Shown here in pieces: positions 34,993 through 43,565 of a stretch of DNA of 64,000 nucleotides. A program made the translations under genes and the position numbers. The DNA comes from Candidatus Heimdallarchaeota archaeon (GTDB lineage: Archaea; Asgardarchaeota; Heimdallarchaeia; Hodarchaeales; Hodarchaeaceae). The stretch's first letter is position 1. Each line of letters starts with the position of its first letter. The notes beneath the pieces are model-generated. The model ran no database searches, was not told the DNA's origin, and worked only from the letters and a program-made list of their open reading frames with translations. The DNA lies in contig RDOB01000004.1 of NCBI GenBank assembly GCA_011364965.1, positions 180,369 through 244,368 of the forward strand, written 5' to 3'.

Positions 34993-36831
34993 ATGCGAAT
35001 AGTTGTCTTGAATAAGGATAAATGCAAACCTAAAAAGTGTGTCAAAGAATGCAGAGGATCATGTCCTGTGGTGCGCTCAGGTACGGAAATGTTTGAATTT
35101 GAAACCTCTGAGTCCCAACCAATTATCCATGAAAATTTTTGTACGGGTTGTGGTATTTGTCCTAGGATATGTCGATTTCATGCTTTAACTATCATCAATA
35201 CTCCAGAAAGATTGGATCAGGAGTTGACTCATAGCTTTGGGAGGAATAGTTTTCATTTATTCCGTTTACCATTGGTTAAACCAGGCAGTGTAAATGGATT
35301 TGTAGGACAAAACGGCATTGGAAAATCCACCGCTCTTAAAATCCTTTCAGGAGATTTAATCCCGAACTTTGGCGATCATGATGTTCCAGCTTCTTGGAAT
35401 CGTGTTCGAGAATATTATAAAGGCACTGAACTGCAAAATTACTTTCAAAAAATGATGGATGAAGATATTAAATGTGTTAGAAAGCCTCAATATATAGACA
35501 ACATTCCAAGGCTTGTTAAAGGATCAGTGCAGGAAGTTATAACCAAATTTGATGAACGCGGAGTAGCCACTGACCTAAAGGAGGAGCTTGCTCTTACAAA
35601 AATTTGGACACGAAATATCGATGTTTTATCAGGAGGGGAGTTACAAAAAGTAGCTATCGGGGTAGCAATGGCTAGAGAAGCAGATATTTATCTTTTTGAC
35701 GAACCTTCATCTTTCCTAGATATCAACGAGCGTTTACGAACAGGAAAAGCCATTAGGCAACTAATAGAGAATAAAAAAACTGTAATTGTTGTAGAACATG
35801 ATCTTGCGGTTCTTGATTACCTTTCTGATTATGTAACTATGTTTTATGGAGATCCGGGATCGTATGGAATAGTTTCACAAATCTATTCTGAGAAAGAAGG
35901 AATAAATGTGTTCCTAGATGGTTATATTCCTTCTGAAAATATGCGATTCCGAGATTATTCCATTTCTATAGAAAAATCAGCAGCTCGTGAAAAAAGAATT
36001 TCCTCTGACCCCATTCTAGAGTACAATGAATTAACAAAAGTATTTCAGGAAGGGGATTTTTCTCTGAGTGTTCGAAGCGGAGTAATTCATCAGAATGAAA
36101 TCATAGGCATTCTGGGGCCAAATGGTATAGGGAAAACAACCTTTATTAAAATGTTAGCAGGATTGGAACTTCCAACCAAAGGTACCGTTACTCATATAGA
36201 AAAAACTTCGAAAGATGAGACTGAAGAGGTCAAGGAGGAAACTAAAAAGCAGCTAAAAATCGCATATAAACCTCAATATATAGCAATTGATTCTGATTTA
36301 ACAGTGGAAAATTATTTATTGAAGGAAGGAGGAGCGATTACAGCTATTCCTCAATTTAGAAGCGAAATTGTCCGTCCTTTCGGCATTGAAGGATTATTCG
36401 ATCAACCTGTTAATAGATTAAGCGGAGGTGAACTTCAGAAAGTGGCAATAGTTGTAACTTTGGCCAAAGAGGCGGATTTATACTTATTTGATGAACCTTC
36501 AGCTTTCTTATCGATAGAAGACAGACTTAATGCAGCCAAATCCATTAGAAAAACTATTCAAAACAGAAATGCGGCTGCATTTGTTGTTGAACATGATATT
36601 GTAACTCAAGACTATGCAAGTGATCGAATTATAGTCTTTTTGGGAGATCCAGGTAAATTTGGAAGAGCTTATGCCCCCTCTGCCGTACGTACTGGAATGA
36701 ATCGATTCCTTGGAAATATAAAAATCACTTTTCGTCGAGATCCCCGATCTGGTAGACCTCGTGTTAATAAATTAGACTCGAAACTTGATCGTCAACAAAA
36801 AAGTCAGGGCGAATATTACTATGAGAAATAA
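34993..36831 (+). CDS. abce1: ABCE1/Rli1 ribosome-recycling ATPase
   Basis: ABCE1 splits ribosomes after termination. The N-terminus has two [4Fe-4S] clusters (CKPKKCVKECRGSCPV and CTGCGICPRIC). Two ABC nucleotide-binding domains follow: Walker A GQNGIGKST and GPNGIGKTT, signatures VLSGGELQK and LSGGELQK, Walker B DIYLFDEPS and DLYLFDEPS. The track starts at GTG 34975; the family start MRIVVLNKDKC corresponds to ATG 34993. Length (612 residues) is normal. The last bases overlap tsr3. Confidence 0.96.
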   Translation: MRIVVLNKDKCKPKKCVKECRGSCPVVRSGTEMFEFETSESQPIIHENFCTGCGICPRICRFHALTIINTPERLDQELTHSFGRNSFHLFRLPLVKPGSVNGFVGQNGIGKSTALKILSGDLIPNFGDHDVPASWNRVREYYKGTELQNYFQKMMDEDIKCVRKPQYIDNIPRLVKGSVQEVITKFDERGVATDLKEELALTKIWTRNIDVLSGGELQKVAIGVAMAREADIYLFDEPSSFLDINERLRTGKAIRQLIENKKTVIVVEHDLAVLDYLSDYVTMFYGDPGSYGIVSQIYSEKEGINVFLDGYIPSENMRFRDYSISIEKSAAREKRISSDPILEYNELTKVFQEGDFSLSVRSGVIHQNEIIGILGPNGIGKTTFIKMLAGLELPTKGTVTHIEKTSKDETEEVKEETKKQLKIAYKPQYIAIDSDLTVENYLLKEGGAITAIPQFRSEIVRPFGIEGLFDQPVNRLSGGELQKVAIVVTLAKEADLYLFDEPSAFLSIEDRLNAAKSIRKTIQNRNAAAFVVEHDIVTQDYASDRIIVFLGDPGKFGRAYAPSAVRTGMNRFLGNIKITFRRDPRSGRPRVNKLDSKLDRQQKSQGEYYYEK

Positions 36832-37396
36832 GCCCCGTACAAAACCAAAAGTTATAATTTTCCATGCAAACCAATGTGATCGAAGAAAATGCACAGGGAT
36901 AAAACTGTATCATTTCTTTACCCAAGGAAGATTCAAGACTATAAAGTCTCTTCGATTAGTTAAAAATTTTTCTCAAGTTCCCCGTTACTCTTTAATATTA
37001 AACCCTCTTTCCTCAACAATCCTTTCCTATATGGATTTGCCAATTTATAATCAATCAGGTTTAACTGTATTAGATTGTTCGTGGAATCAAGCTGAAACGA
37101 TTTTTGCTAAATCATTTCCCAACATGAGACGATTACCAACCCTAGTGGCCGCTAATCCAGTAAATTATGGAAAAATCGGTAAATTATCCACTATAGAAGC
37201 ACTTTCTGCTTCATTTTGGATTATGAGAGAGAATGATATTGCAAGAGAGATATTGGAGGTATTTAGCTGGGGTGTACAATTTTTTGCCCTTAATATGGAA
37301 TTATTAGAGGAGTATTCAGCTTCTAATACCAGCGATGAAATCTTGATGAGGGAATCTGAATATTTTAATAGAGAAGCAGAAGTCAGATTTGACTAA
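36821..37396 (+). CDS. tsr3: TSR3-like 16S rRNA aminocarboxypropyltransferase
   Basis: TSR3 adds an aminocarboxypropyl group to a small-subunit rRNA uridine from S-adenosylmethionine. The N-terminus HANQCDRRKCTGIKL and the segment LDCSWNQAE plus RRLPTLVAANPVNYGKIGKLSTIEA match the family. ATG 36821 overlaps the end of ABCE1 by 11 bases. Both proteins act on small ribosomal subunits (TSR3 late in maturation, ABCE1 in recycling), so coupled expression is sensible. The length is 191 residues. Confidence 0.92.
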   Translation: MRNKPRTKPKVIIFHANQCDRRKCTGIKLYHFFTQGRFKTIKSLRLVKNFSQVPRYSLILNPLSSTILSYMDLPIYNQSGLTVLDCSWNQAETIFAKSFPNMRRLPTLVAANPVNYGKIGKLSTIEALSASFWIMRENDIAREILEVFSWGVQFFALNMELLEEYSASNTSDEILMRESEYFNREAEVRFD

Positions 37397-37479
37397 AGAA
37401 ACTATTAAGTTCAATATTCTATTCCCCTCCTGTTAGCCTAATACCTCGAGATAAAGTACATGATTGGAGTAATTTCCTG

Positions 37480-37947
37480 ATGACTGAAGATAAGCTGTTG
37501 AAAGTGACATTACTTGGTGTAAAACAGTCAGTTAAAGGAAATAAGTTTATTTTCATGGGAGAAACCGAAGAATGTCCTTCCTGCCGATTACAAGGAGCTT
37601 GTTTAAAATTAGAAAAAAATCGAGTTTATGAAGTAGCTAGTGTTCGGGATACAATACACTCCTGTGCTGTGTTTGAAGAGGGAGTTAGAACGGTGGAAAT
37701 TTTTGAACCGATGTATATAATCTCCACGGGAGCAAAACTAGCTGTTGAAAGTGCAATATTTACATTTACTCCACGAGAATGTGATTTGATGGATTGTCCT
37801 CATTTTAACCATCATTGTCTTCCACCTTATCTGAAAGAGGGAGAAAAATTCAAAATTATTCAAGTTTTTGATACACAGGTCGAGTGCCAACAGGGATACA
37901 AATTAAAACTAGTAGAAGCTGAACGTACGAACAATAATAATATATAA
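37480..37947 (+). CDS. UPF0179 family protein
   Basis: A 155-residue archaeal protein of unknown function, matching the UPF0179 pattern: a four-cysteine set CPSCRLQGACLKL, then HSCAVF, and a second set ECDLMDCPHFNHHCLPP. The paired cysteine and histidine motifs suggest a metal-bound (probably zinc) protein. It lies 20 bases upstream of the FKBP gene and may be cotranscribed. Confidence 0.88.
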   Translation: MTEDKLLKVTLLGVKQSVKGNKFIFMGETEECPSCRLQGACLKLEKNRVYEVASVRDTIHSCAVFEEGVRTVEIFEPMYIISTGAKLAVESAIFTFTPRECDLMDCPHFNHHCLPPYLKEGEKFKIIQVFDTQVECQQGYKLKLVEAERTNNNNI

Positions 37948-37965
37948 ACTCTTTGAGGGAATAAT

Positions 37966-38703
37966 ATGCCGATAACAGAAAATGATTGGATTAAGATAAA
38001 TTATACAGGCCGATTAAAAGAGAATAATAAAGTGTTTGATACAACATATGAAGAAGTGGCCCGTGCTGAACAGATTTATGATGAAAAACGAGTATATTCT
38101 CCATTGCTTTGTCGTGCAGGAGATGAAAAATTCCTCATCCCAGGTTTAGCTAAAAAACTTGTGGGGATGGAACTGGAAACACCTCAAACCTTTAACATCC
38201 CAACCTTAGAAGCATATGGAGTAAGGGATAGTCGAAAGATAGAAATGGTTCCCACTAAAAGATTACGTAAGGCAAATATCGATCCACGAATAGGAATGCG
38301 AGTACAAATTTCAGGACGAAGTGGGACCATTATTCAAGTTGGTGGAGGTAGATCCCGAGTTGATTTCAATCACCCCCTCGCAGGGAAAGATCTTATCTTC
38401 GAAGTCACTATTCAAGAGCAAATAGAAGATGTAGCAACAATTCGAAAAGAAATCATATCTAGGAGACTCCCTGGAGTGAACATGGAAGAAGTGAAAATAG
38501 ATGTGTCTGAGGATGAGCAAAAGATCTCTATATTGTTGCCAAACTATTTAATATTCATGGAAGGTCTTGCAATCGCAAAATATTCATTAGCTACAGAACT
38601 GCGTGATCTACTAGATTATAAAATCGTAGAATATATTGATCGTTTTGATTACACAGAAAAGGAAGAACCAGAAAAGAAAGAGATCGCAGAAGAGGAAGAG
38701 TAG
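37966..38703 (+). CDS. FKBP-type peptidyl-prolyl isomerase with insertion domain
   Basis: The N-terminal FKBP fold (WIKINYTGRLKENNKVFDTT, then LIPGLAKKLVGME) catalyses prolyl cis-trans isomerisation. An insertion between FKBP strands, followed by a second domain (residues about 85-150 and 155-225), matches archaeal long FKBPs and SlyD-like chaperone insert domains. The C-terminus is acidic (EKEEPEKKEIAEEEE). It begins 18 bases after UPF0179 with GAGGGA upstream. Confidence 0.92.
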   Translation: MPITENDWIKINYTGRLKENNKVFDTTYEEVARAEQIYDEKRVYSPLLCRAGDEKFLIPGLAKKLVGMELETPQTFNIPTLEAYGVRDSRKIEMVPTKRLRKANIDPRIGMRVQISGRSGTIIQVGGGRSRVDFNHPLAGKDLIFEVTIQEQIEDVATIRKEIISRRLPGVNMEEVKIDVSEDEQKISILLPNYLIFMEGLAIAKYSLATELRDLLDYKIVEYIDRFDYTEKEEPEKKEIAEEEE

Positions 38704-38754
38704 GTTAATTAATTTCCTTTTTTTCGTTTAATAATATCAAAATAGGAGAGTTTT

Positions 38755-38772
38755 GAGTCCTTTTTTGGACTC
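38755..38772. terminator. Shared hairpin between convergent genes
   Basis: GAGTCC-TTTTTT-GGACTC is a perfect six-base hairpin between the FKBP gene and the convergent ribosomal-protein operon. It probably ends transcripts from both sides. A T-rich run (TTTCCTTTTTTTC) just after the FKBP gene would also serve. Confidence 0.5.
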
Positions 38773-38801
38773 GAACATTATAGTTGTGAATATTGTGCAG
38801 T

Positions 38802-38996
38802 TCAAGTAACTTTGATTTTAGGTTCGTATTTCTTAGTCCACTTGAATTTTCGGGGATCACGTTTGAAATCAATTAAGGAACGTTTGCATTTACGACTACA
38901 AAGCCTAATTACTTGACCATTTTTCCGTACAAAGGAAAAACCAGTCCCTGGTTCAATATCATGGGCACAGAACGCACATTGGAATATTCTTACCAT
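38802..38996 (-). CDS. rpl24e: Ribosomal protein L24e
   Basis: Zinc-finger ribosomal protein of 64 residues. CAFCAHDIEPGTG and CSRKCKRSLIDFKRDPRKFKWTK are characteristic, with four cysteines binding zinc. ATG 38996 is chosen because AAGGTG lies six bases upstream; the track's GTG 39005 is upstream of it. It is the last gene of L7Ae-S28e-L24e. Confidence 0.95.
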   Translation of the reverse strand: MVRIFQCAFCAHDIEPGTGFSFVRKNGQVIRLCSRKCKRSLIDFKRDPRKFKWTKKYEPKIKVT

Positions 38997-39015
38997 TGGA
39001 TTCACCTTTTTATTA

Positions 39016-39231
39016 TTATGGACGCTTCAAGTTTCGAGCTTCTCGCTCTGTTTCTCGGAGCATTAGGACATCACCTTGTCTTATTGGCCCCTTTACATTA
39101 CGAACAATAATTCGTCCTCTATCTCTGCCTTCTAGGACTCGAACTCGAACCTGTGTGATTTCTCCTGTGACACCAGTTCGACCGATGATTTGTAATACTT
39201 CCGATGGTATGGAGATATCTTCCTCACTCAT
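39016..39231 (-). CDS. rps28e: Ribosomal protein S28e
   Basis: A 71-residue OB-fold ribosomal protein. The [24 protein letters not shown] and [23 protein letters not shown] segments are diagnostic. It lies between L7Ae and L24e, the common archaeal order. Confidence 0.96.
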   Translation of the reverse strand: MSEEDISIPSEVLQIIGRTGVTGEITQVRVRVLEGRDRGRIIVRNVKGPIRQGDVLMLRETEREARNLKRP

Positions 39232-39250
39232 TTAACAATCACCGAAGTCT

Positions 39251-39628
39251 TCAAATTCCCGCCAACTCTTTTATTCGAGTTGCTAAATTATCTATTTTAG
39301 CTTTTGCTTCGCCTTCCTTGACTATTGAGCAGCTAGCAGTCTTTACACCAAGATTACAGGCTTTTCCGAGTGAATCCTTGCTTTCCACAAATAGGTAAGG
39401 TATTTTTTTGTCCTTACACAGAAGGGGTAAATGAGCAACAATTTCTGGAGGATCCACGTCCATTGCAATGAATACTAATCGTGCATCTCCACGTTCGATA
39501 CTTTTTGTAGTCTCATTTGTACCTTTACGAATATTTTCAGGATCTGTACTTACAGTTTCCAGCACAGTTAAGGCATCATTTTCTAGGCCATCAGGTTGAT
39601 CATAATTTACAAAAAATGGTTTACTCAT
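39251..39628 (-). CDS. rpl7ae: Ribosomal protein L7Ae
   Basis: A 125-residue kink-turn-binding protein found in the ribosome, C/D and H/ACA guide RNPs and archaeal RNase P. GTNETTKSIERGDARLVFIA and DPPEIVAHLPLLCKDKKIPY are the RNA-binding core. It heads the small ribosomal-protein operon. The RNase P RNA gene a few kilobases away is one of its expected partners. Confidence 0.96.
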   Translation of the reverse strand: MSKPFFVNYDQPDGLENDALTVLETVSTDPENIRKGTNETTKSIERGDARLVFIAMDVDPPEIVAHLPLLCKDKKIPYLFVESKDSLGKACNLGVKTASCSIVKEGEAKAKIDNLATRIKELAGI

Positions 39629-39770
39629 ATGATTGCGACCTCCAGGGTCTTATTTCGAATTGAATAGTCATACCCAATCCTTGGTCGGGCATTTTAAACG
39701 CTCTACTCGTAATAATAAAAAGGTTCGTTAAGACCTATCAGAAAAAGAATGTGTTTTTTCAATTATATTT

Positions 39771-40910
39771 TCATTTCTTCTCTCGCTGAAGGTATTCCTT
39801 TGGATTAATGCCATAATAATGCAAAATTTCAGCCGTTTTTCCTGTAATCACAAGCGGTGCGTGTTTCAATTCATTAATTGACTGACAACCTGTTAAAAAA
39901 CATGTTAATCGAATTTGATATTCAATTTCCTTGATCAGCGCGATTACGGCATCTGTAGAATGAGATTGAGTAGCAAAAAGGAATGGGATTGCCATCCCAG
40001 CTGCATCAGCTCCAAGAGCAATTAATTTTGCGACATCCAATCCATTTCTTACTCCTCCTGACCCAATTATTACACCTTCAAAATTTTTTGTCGATAAAAT
40101 AGTACTAATTGCTGTGGGAATTCCCCAATCCCAGAAGATTTCTCCAGCTTTCTTTAGTAGAGGAGTGTTGGCACGAATTGATTCTACTCCAGCCCATGAA
40201 GTTCCACCAACACCTTGAATATCTATCGCAGAGAATCCCATCTCTTTGATTGATTTTATATCTTTGAGGCTAAATCCTGATCCGACTTCTTTGGCAATAA
40301 CAGGAACTTTGCTACTTTTAATTATTCTTGTGGTTTTAGCTATCAATTCTTTAAGATCAGTATCGCCTTCAGGTTGGATAGCTTCTTGTAATGGATTGAA
40401 ATGGATAGCAACTGCTGTTGCTGAAATCATATCTGCAATTTCATTAAACTCATCCCCTGATAATCCAAGTGCTATCTGTCCCGCTCCAATATTTCCTATG
40501 ATCAGAGAATCAGGTGCTTGTTCTCTGACAATCTTAAATGTCTCTCTGAGATCTTTATCTTCTAAAGCTGCCCGTTGACTTCCTACACCCATTCCGATAC
40601 CTAATTTATTAGCTGCTTTAGATAAAAAATGATTTAATTTGTAAGCAAAATCATGCCCTCCAGTCATCCCAGATATTACCAAAGGTATATTTAGTTTCTT
40701 GCCAAATATTTCAGTAGATATATCAATTTCGTTTAAAGAAAGCTGAGTTGTAGCTCGATGGATAAAAGAAATGTCATCTAAGCCAGTTGTTACTGTTTGA
40801 GCTTGAACATCGTGTTCTAAACATATCTGAAGATGAGCTAATTTTCTATCTGAAGTGATAGATTCTTTTTCGTCCGCTTGATCTTTCGATTTTGTATATT
40901 GAATTTCCAT
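39771..40910 (-). CDS. fni: Type 2 isopentenyl-diphosphate isomerase
   Basis: This FMN-dependent enzyme interconverts IPP and DMAPP. Landmarks: SGMTGGHDFAYKLN, QRAALED, IGNIGAGQ, HFNPLQEAIQPEGD, KEVGSGFSL and IDIQGVGGTSW. The length, 379 residues, matches archaeal Idi-2. It is the last gene of the mevalonate operon and the terminal isomerisation step of the pathway. Confidence 0.96.
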   Translation of the reverse strand: MEIQYTKSKDQADEKESITSDRKLAHLQICLEHDVQAQTVTTGLDDISFIHRATTQLSLNEIDISTEIFGKKLNIPLVISGMTGGHDFAYKLNHFLSKAANKLGIGMGVGSQRAALEDKDLRETFKIVREQAPDSLIIGNIGAGQIALGLSGDEFNEIADMISATAVAIHFNPLQEAIQPEGDTDLKELIAKTTRIIKSSKVPVIAKEVGSGFSLKDIKSIKEMGFSAIDIQGVGGTSWAGVESIRANTPLLKKAGEIFWDWGIPTAISTILSTKNFEGVIIGSGGVRNGLDVAKLIALGADAAGMAIPFLFATQSHSTDAVIALIKEIEYQIRLTCFLTGCQSINELKHAPLVITGKTAEILHYYGINPKEYLQREKK

Positions 40911-40942
40911 TCACCATTCGCTCGCTATTCACATATTTTTCT

Positions 40943-41530
40943 TCACTCTGATTTTTTTCTTTCATTCCAACGTTTAAAACTAGTATTAGGGATATTCAAG
41001 CAATCTAATACTTTACCTGTGATGAAATTGTACAAATCCTGAAGTGATTGAGGATTATGATAAAATCCGGGAGCTAGGGGGAGAATAGTTGCACCATAGG
41101 TGGCTAATTTTGCTAGGTTGTGAAGGCATGCAGGGCTTACTGGGGTTTCACGGAATGCTACAATCAGAGATTTACGCATTTTTAGCATATTATCTGCAGC
41201 ACGAGAGATTAAATCTCCTGTATACCCATTTGCAATGTTACTCACGGATTTCACTGTAGCAGGAATGACTATCATACCATCAACAAGGAATGAACTACTT
41301 GATATTGATGCACTCATATTTTTATTATCATAGAGATAGTTTACGAGACTCTCAAGGTCTGAGAGCTTTAGTTCTGTTTCATCAGCTAACACATAATTTG
41401 CCCACTCACTTGTAATAACATGAACTTCTATTCCATTTGCTTTAAGAGCTTTAATAACCTCTATACCGTAGATAATCCCAGAAGCTCCAGTCAAGCCTAC
41501 AATAATTCTTTTAGACTCCAAATCACACAC
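40943..41530 (-). CDS. ubiX: Flavin prenyltransferase UbiX (prenyl-FMN synthase)
   Basis: UbiX prenylates FMN to make the cofactor of UbiD-type decarboxylases. IIVGLTGASGIIYG and RETPVSPACLHNLAKLATYG are family signatures. The start is uncertain: GTG 41530 and TTG 41521 are both possible. Its presence beside the UbiD-like decarboxylase (43565-44872) is meaningful, since that enzyme needs prenyl-FMN to work. The length is 195 residues. Confidence 0.93.
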   Translation of the reverse strand: MCDLESKRIIVGLTGASGIIYGIEVIKALKANGIEVHVITSEWANYVLADETELKLSDLESLVNYLYDNKNMSASISSSSFLVDGMIVIPATVKSVSNIANGYTGDLISRAADNMLKMRKSLIVAFRETPVSPACLHNLAKLATYGATILPLAPGFYHNPQSLQDLYNFITGKVLDCLNIPNTSFKRWNERKKSE

Positions 41531-41641
41531 TCACCAGATGAGAATGGAATATCTGTTTCAAATTCTGAAAGTTTGAGGGGTAATTAATAATTGTGTCCTA
41601 CTTTGAGGAAATAATAAAATTATTATTATTTTATTTCAATC

Positions 41642-41812
41642 TTACTCCTTTTCTAGCTTAATCCCTTCTTGTGTAATTCCAATGTCAATAAGCATTATAC
41701 CATGATCTTTCCATTCTTGAATAACCATTTCAGAAGCTCTTTTACTAAAAGCTACTCCAATACTACATCACCCCCTTCGACACCTGAAAATTTTGCAACA
41801 GCTCCATTTCAT
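41642..41812 (-). pseudogene. Broken or recoded small ORF in the mevalonate operon
   Basis: From ATG 41812, with TAGGAG upstream, the frame to the TAA at 41642-41644 is 57 codons with a single TGA at codon 15. The second half (VAFSKRASEMVIQEWKDHG, then IGITQEGIKLEKE) is protein-like. Before the TGA, a different frame reads as better protein (AVAKFSGVEGGDVV). Two opposite one-base shifts would join them into a continuous small protein of the same length. Explanations are a decayed gene, assembly errors in G or A runs, or recoding. I do not recognise the family. Confidence 0.45.
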
Positions 41813-41979
41813 TAGTATCTTCTCCTATTTGAAAGCTCGTTTGAATTTATTATGTTCTATGTAAATCAACCCTTAATTAAGCTCCTCGTTGAGAAAAGCA
41901 AAAATAAAATATTAGAAAAAAAGAAGTTTTTATGGTCTCAGGAACGGAGAATAGAGAAAGAAAGGGGAGAAAGAATGAT

Positions 41980-42369
41980 TTATTGGACTTGAACTGTTGC
42001 ATTATTCGCATCGATTGAAAGTTTCATACCAGTAGAAATTTGGGAAATATCAATCTGATCTACACAAGGAATCTCCCCGATAATACATCCAACTGCAACA
42101 ATGGCTTCGCAATCTTTAAGAATAAGCCCCTTCGGACCCTTACCAGTTTTAGCCATTTGATAGAGAACATAGGATCCAACAGTAGATCCTTTACCTGAGG
42201 GAAAGACCAAAATTTTGTCCACGATGCTTTGGCCTTCTAATTCATGGCCTTTTTCAACTACAATACCATTTTCTGGATCAACACCACCGTAAAAAGAAAT
42301 ACTTTGAGTGGTAACCAAAGCTTCTCCTTCAGTTTTACCTTTGTAGATTCTTCTACCTGTTAATTTCAT
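41980..42369 (-). CDS. Phosphomevalonate dehydratase, small subunit (aconitase X swivel)
   Basis: The small subunit of archaeal phosphomevalonate dehydratase, which with the large subunit turns mevalonate 5-phosphate into trans-anhydromevalonate 5-phosphate. FPSGKGSTVGSYVLYQMAKTGKGPKGLIL is the swivel-domain signature of aconitase X. The start is ATG 42369, which shares one base with the large subunit stop (TAATG). The length from this start is 129 residues. The track start at 42393 lies inside the upstream gene. Confidence 0.93.
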   Translation of the reverse strand: MKLTGRRIYKGKTEGEALVTTQSISFYGGVDPENGIVVEKGHELEGQSIVDKILVFPSGKGSTVGSYVLYQMAKTGKGPKGLILKDCEAIVAVGCIIGEIPCVDQIDISQISTGMKLSIDANNATVQVQ

Positions 42370-43565
42370 TATTCCATAGCCTCCTCTAAACATTTATCCA
42401 TCGACATTAGCTTCACAGAAAATTTATTCCGACCCGATCCATAATAACACATCTTAGCTGAATCGGATGCTAATCCATGGAAACGACCCTTTATAGGAGC
42501 GACAACACAGCAGGTATCAGCAGCAATTTTCGCACCAGAGTCCTCAATCATCTTTGTGAACCCCATACGATCTGCAATCTGTTTTGTTGGACGAGCAGTT
42601 GTAATCCAAACTTCTTTCTTGGGATTGATTTTCTTCCCTTCAAGTTTCTTGGCAATATATTCTAATTCAGATAATGAAGCATGGGGACAGCCAAGACTGA
42701 TGAAATCTATTTCAGTGTCATCATCTAACTCGCTGAAGGCTTTTTTCATATCAGCATCAGTAACATCTATGCTTTCATCAGGAATTTTCTTGACTCTATC
42801 AGGAGTAATTCCTTCCATGTGGAAAAGTGCCACACCGCCATATGTAGCATAAGAGGCACAGAACGATTTAAGCTCTTCAACAGTTGCTTTAGGAATACCA
42901 GTAATGTAGGTTATTTTATCACCTAAACGGTCCCCTAAAACCTTTCCCAAAGCACCGAACTGGTAAGTACCTTTAACCTGTGTTTTAACATTAATACGAA
43001 TTTCGGGTTGACGATTCTCCTCAAGATGAAATCCGTATTCGGGGGTTTTACCAACAAGAGCAGCACTCAGAGCACTAGGTCCGCCTTCACGATTCGTACG
43101 CGCACCTAAAACAGAGTTAGCGTAACAAACTGCACTACTTTCCGACCAAGCAATGTGTTGACCATAATGAGGCAGATTTCCATATAAATAGGGGGTACAG
43201 GAACATGTAGTAATAATTCCCATCCTTCCAAAGGCATCAACAACTCGCTGTTGATTCCTAGCAAACTCTTCATTAATAGCAAGTTTTCTCCATTCTTCTA
43301 GATCCATTCCTGCGGGATTCAGGGTGGTAAAAACTCGCACTCTGCCATCGTTGGCCATATCTGCTAGCCAATCAAGGCCTGGTTCATTTAAATTAGCATA
43401 GCTGACACCTGCTACTTGAACAGATGTTATTTCAATTAAACGCTTTGCGCCGTAAATTTCACCTAAAGTTATCAAAATTTCCATTGCTTTTCTAGTAGCT
43501 TCTCCATATTTCCCTTCAGCCATTTCTTGTTCTTCAGTAGTAAGTTCCATTTTCTTTAACCTCAT
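42369..43565 (-). CDS. Phosphomevalonate dehydratase, large subunit (aconitase X catalytic)
   Basis: The catalytic subunit of phosphomevalonate dehydratase, an aconitase X family protein. EILITLGEIYGAKRLIEITSVQVAG, FGRMGIITTCSCTPYL, IAWSESSAVCYANSVLGARTNREGG and FISLGCPHAS are characteristic, with cysteines for an iron-sulfur cluster. Its ATG overlaps the decarboxylase stop as TAATG and its stop overlaps the small-subunit start the same way, so all three are probably translationally coupled. Confidence 0.95.
   Translation of the reverse strand: MRLKKMELTTEEQEMAEGKYGEATRKAMEILITLGEIYGAKRLIEITSVQVAGVSYANLNEPGLDWLADMANDGRVRVFTTLNPAGMDLEEWRKLAINEEFARNQQRVVDAFGRMGIITTCSCTPYLYGNLPHYGQHIAWSESSAVCYANSVLGARTNREGGPSALSAALVGKTPEYGFHLEENRQPEIRINVKTQVKGTYQFGALGKVLGDRLGDKITYITGIPKATVEELKSFCASYATYGGVALFHMEGITPDRVKKIPDESIDVTDADMKKAFSELDDDTEIDFISLGCPHASLSELEYIAKKLEGKKINPKKEVWITTARPTKQIADRMGFTKMIEDSGAKIAADTCCVVAPIKGRFHGLASDSAKMCYYGSGRNKFSVKLMSMDKCLEEAME

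Noticed and set aside
41642-41812. Selenocysteine reading of the TGA in the small mevalonate-operon ORF
   Set aside because: The region before TGA is not protein-like in that frame and no selenocysteine insertion element is recognised; compensating shifts explain it better.
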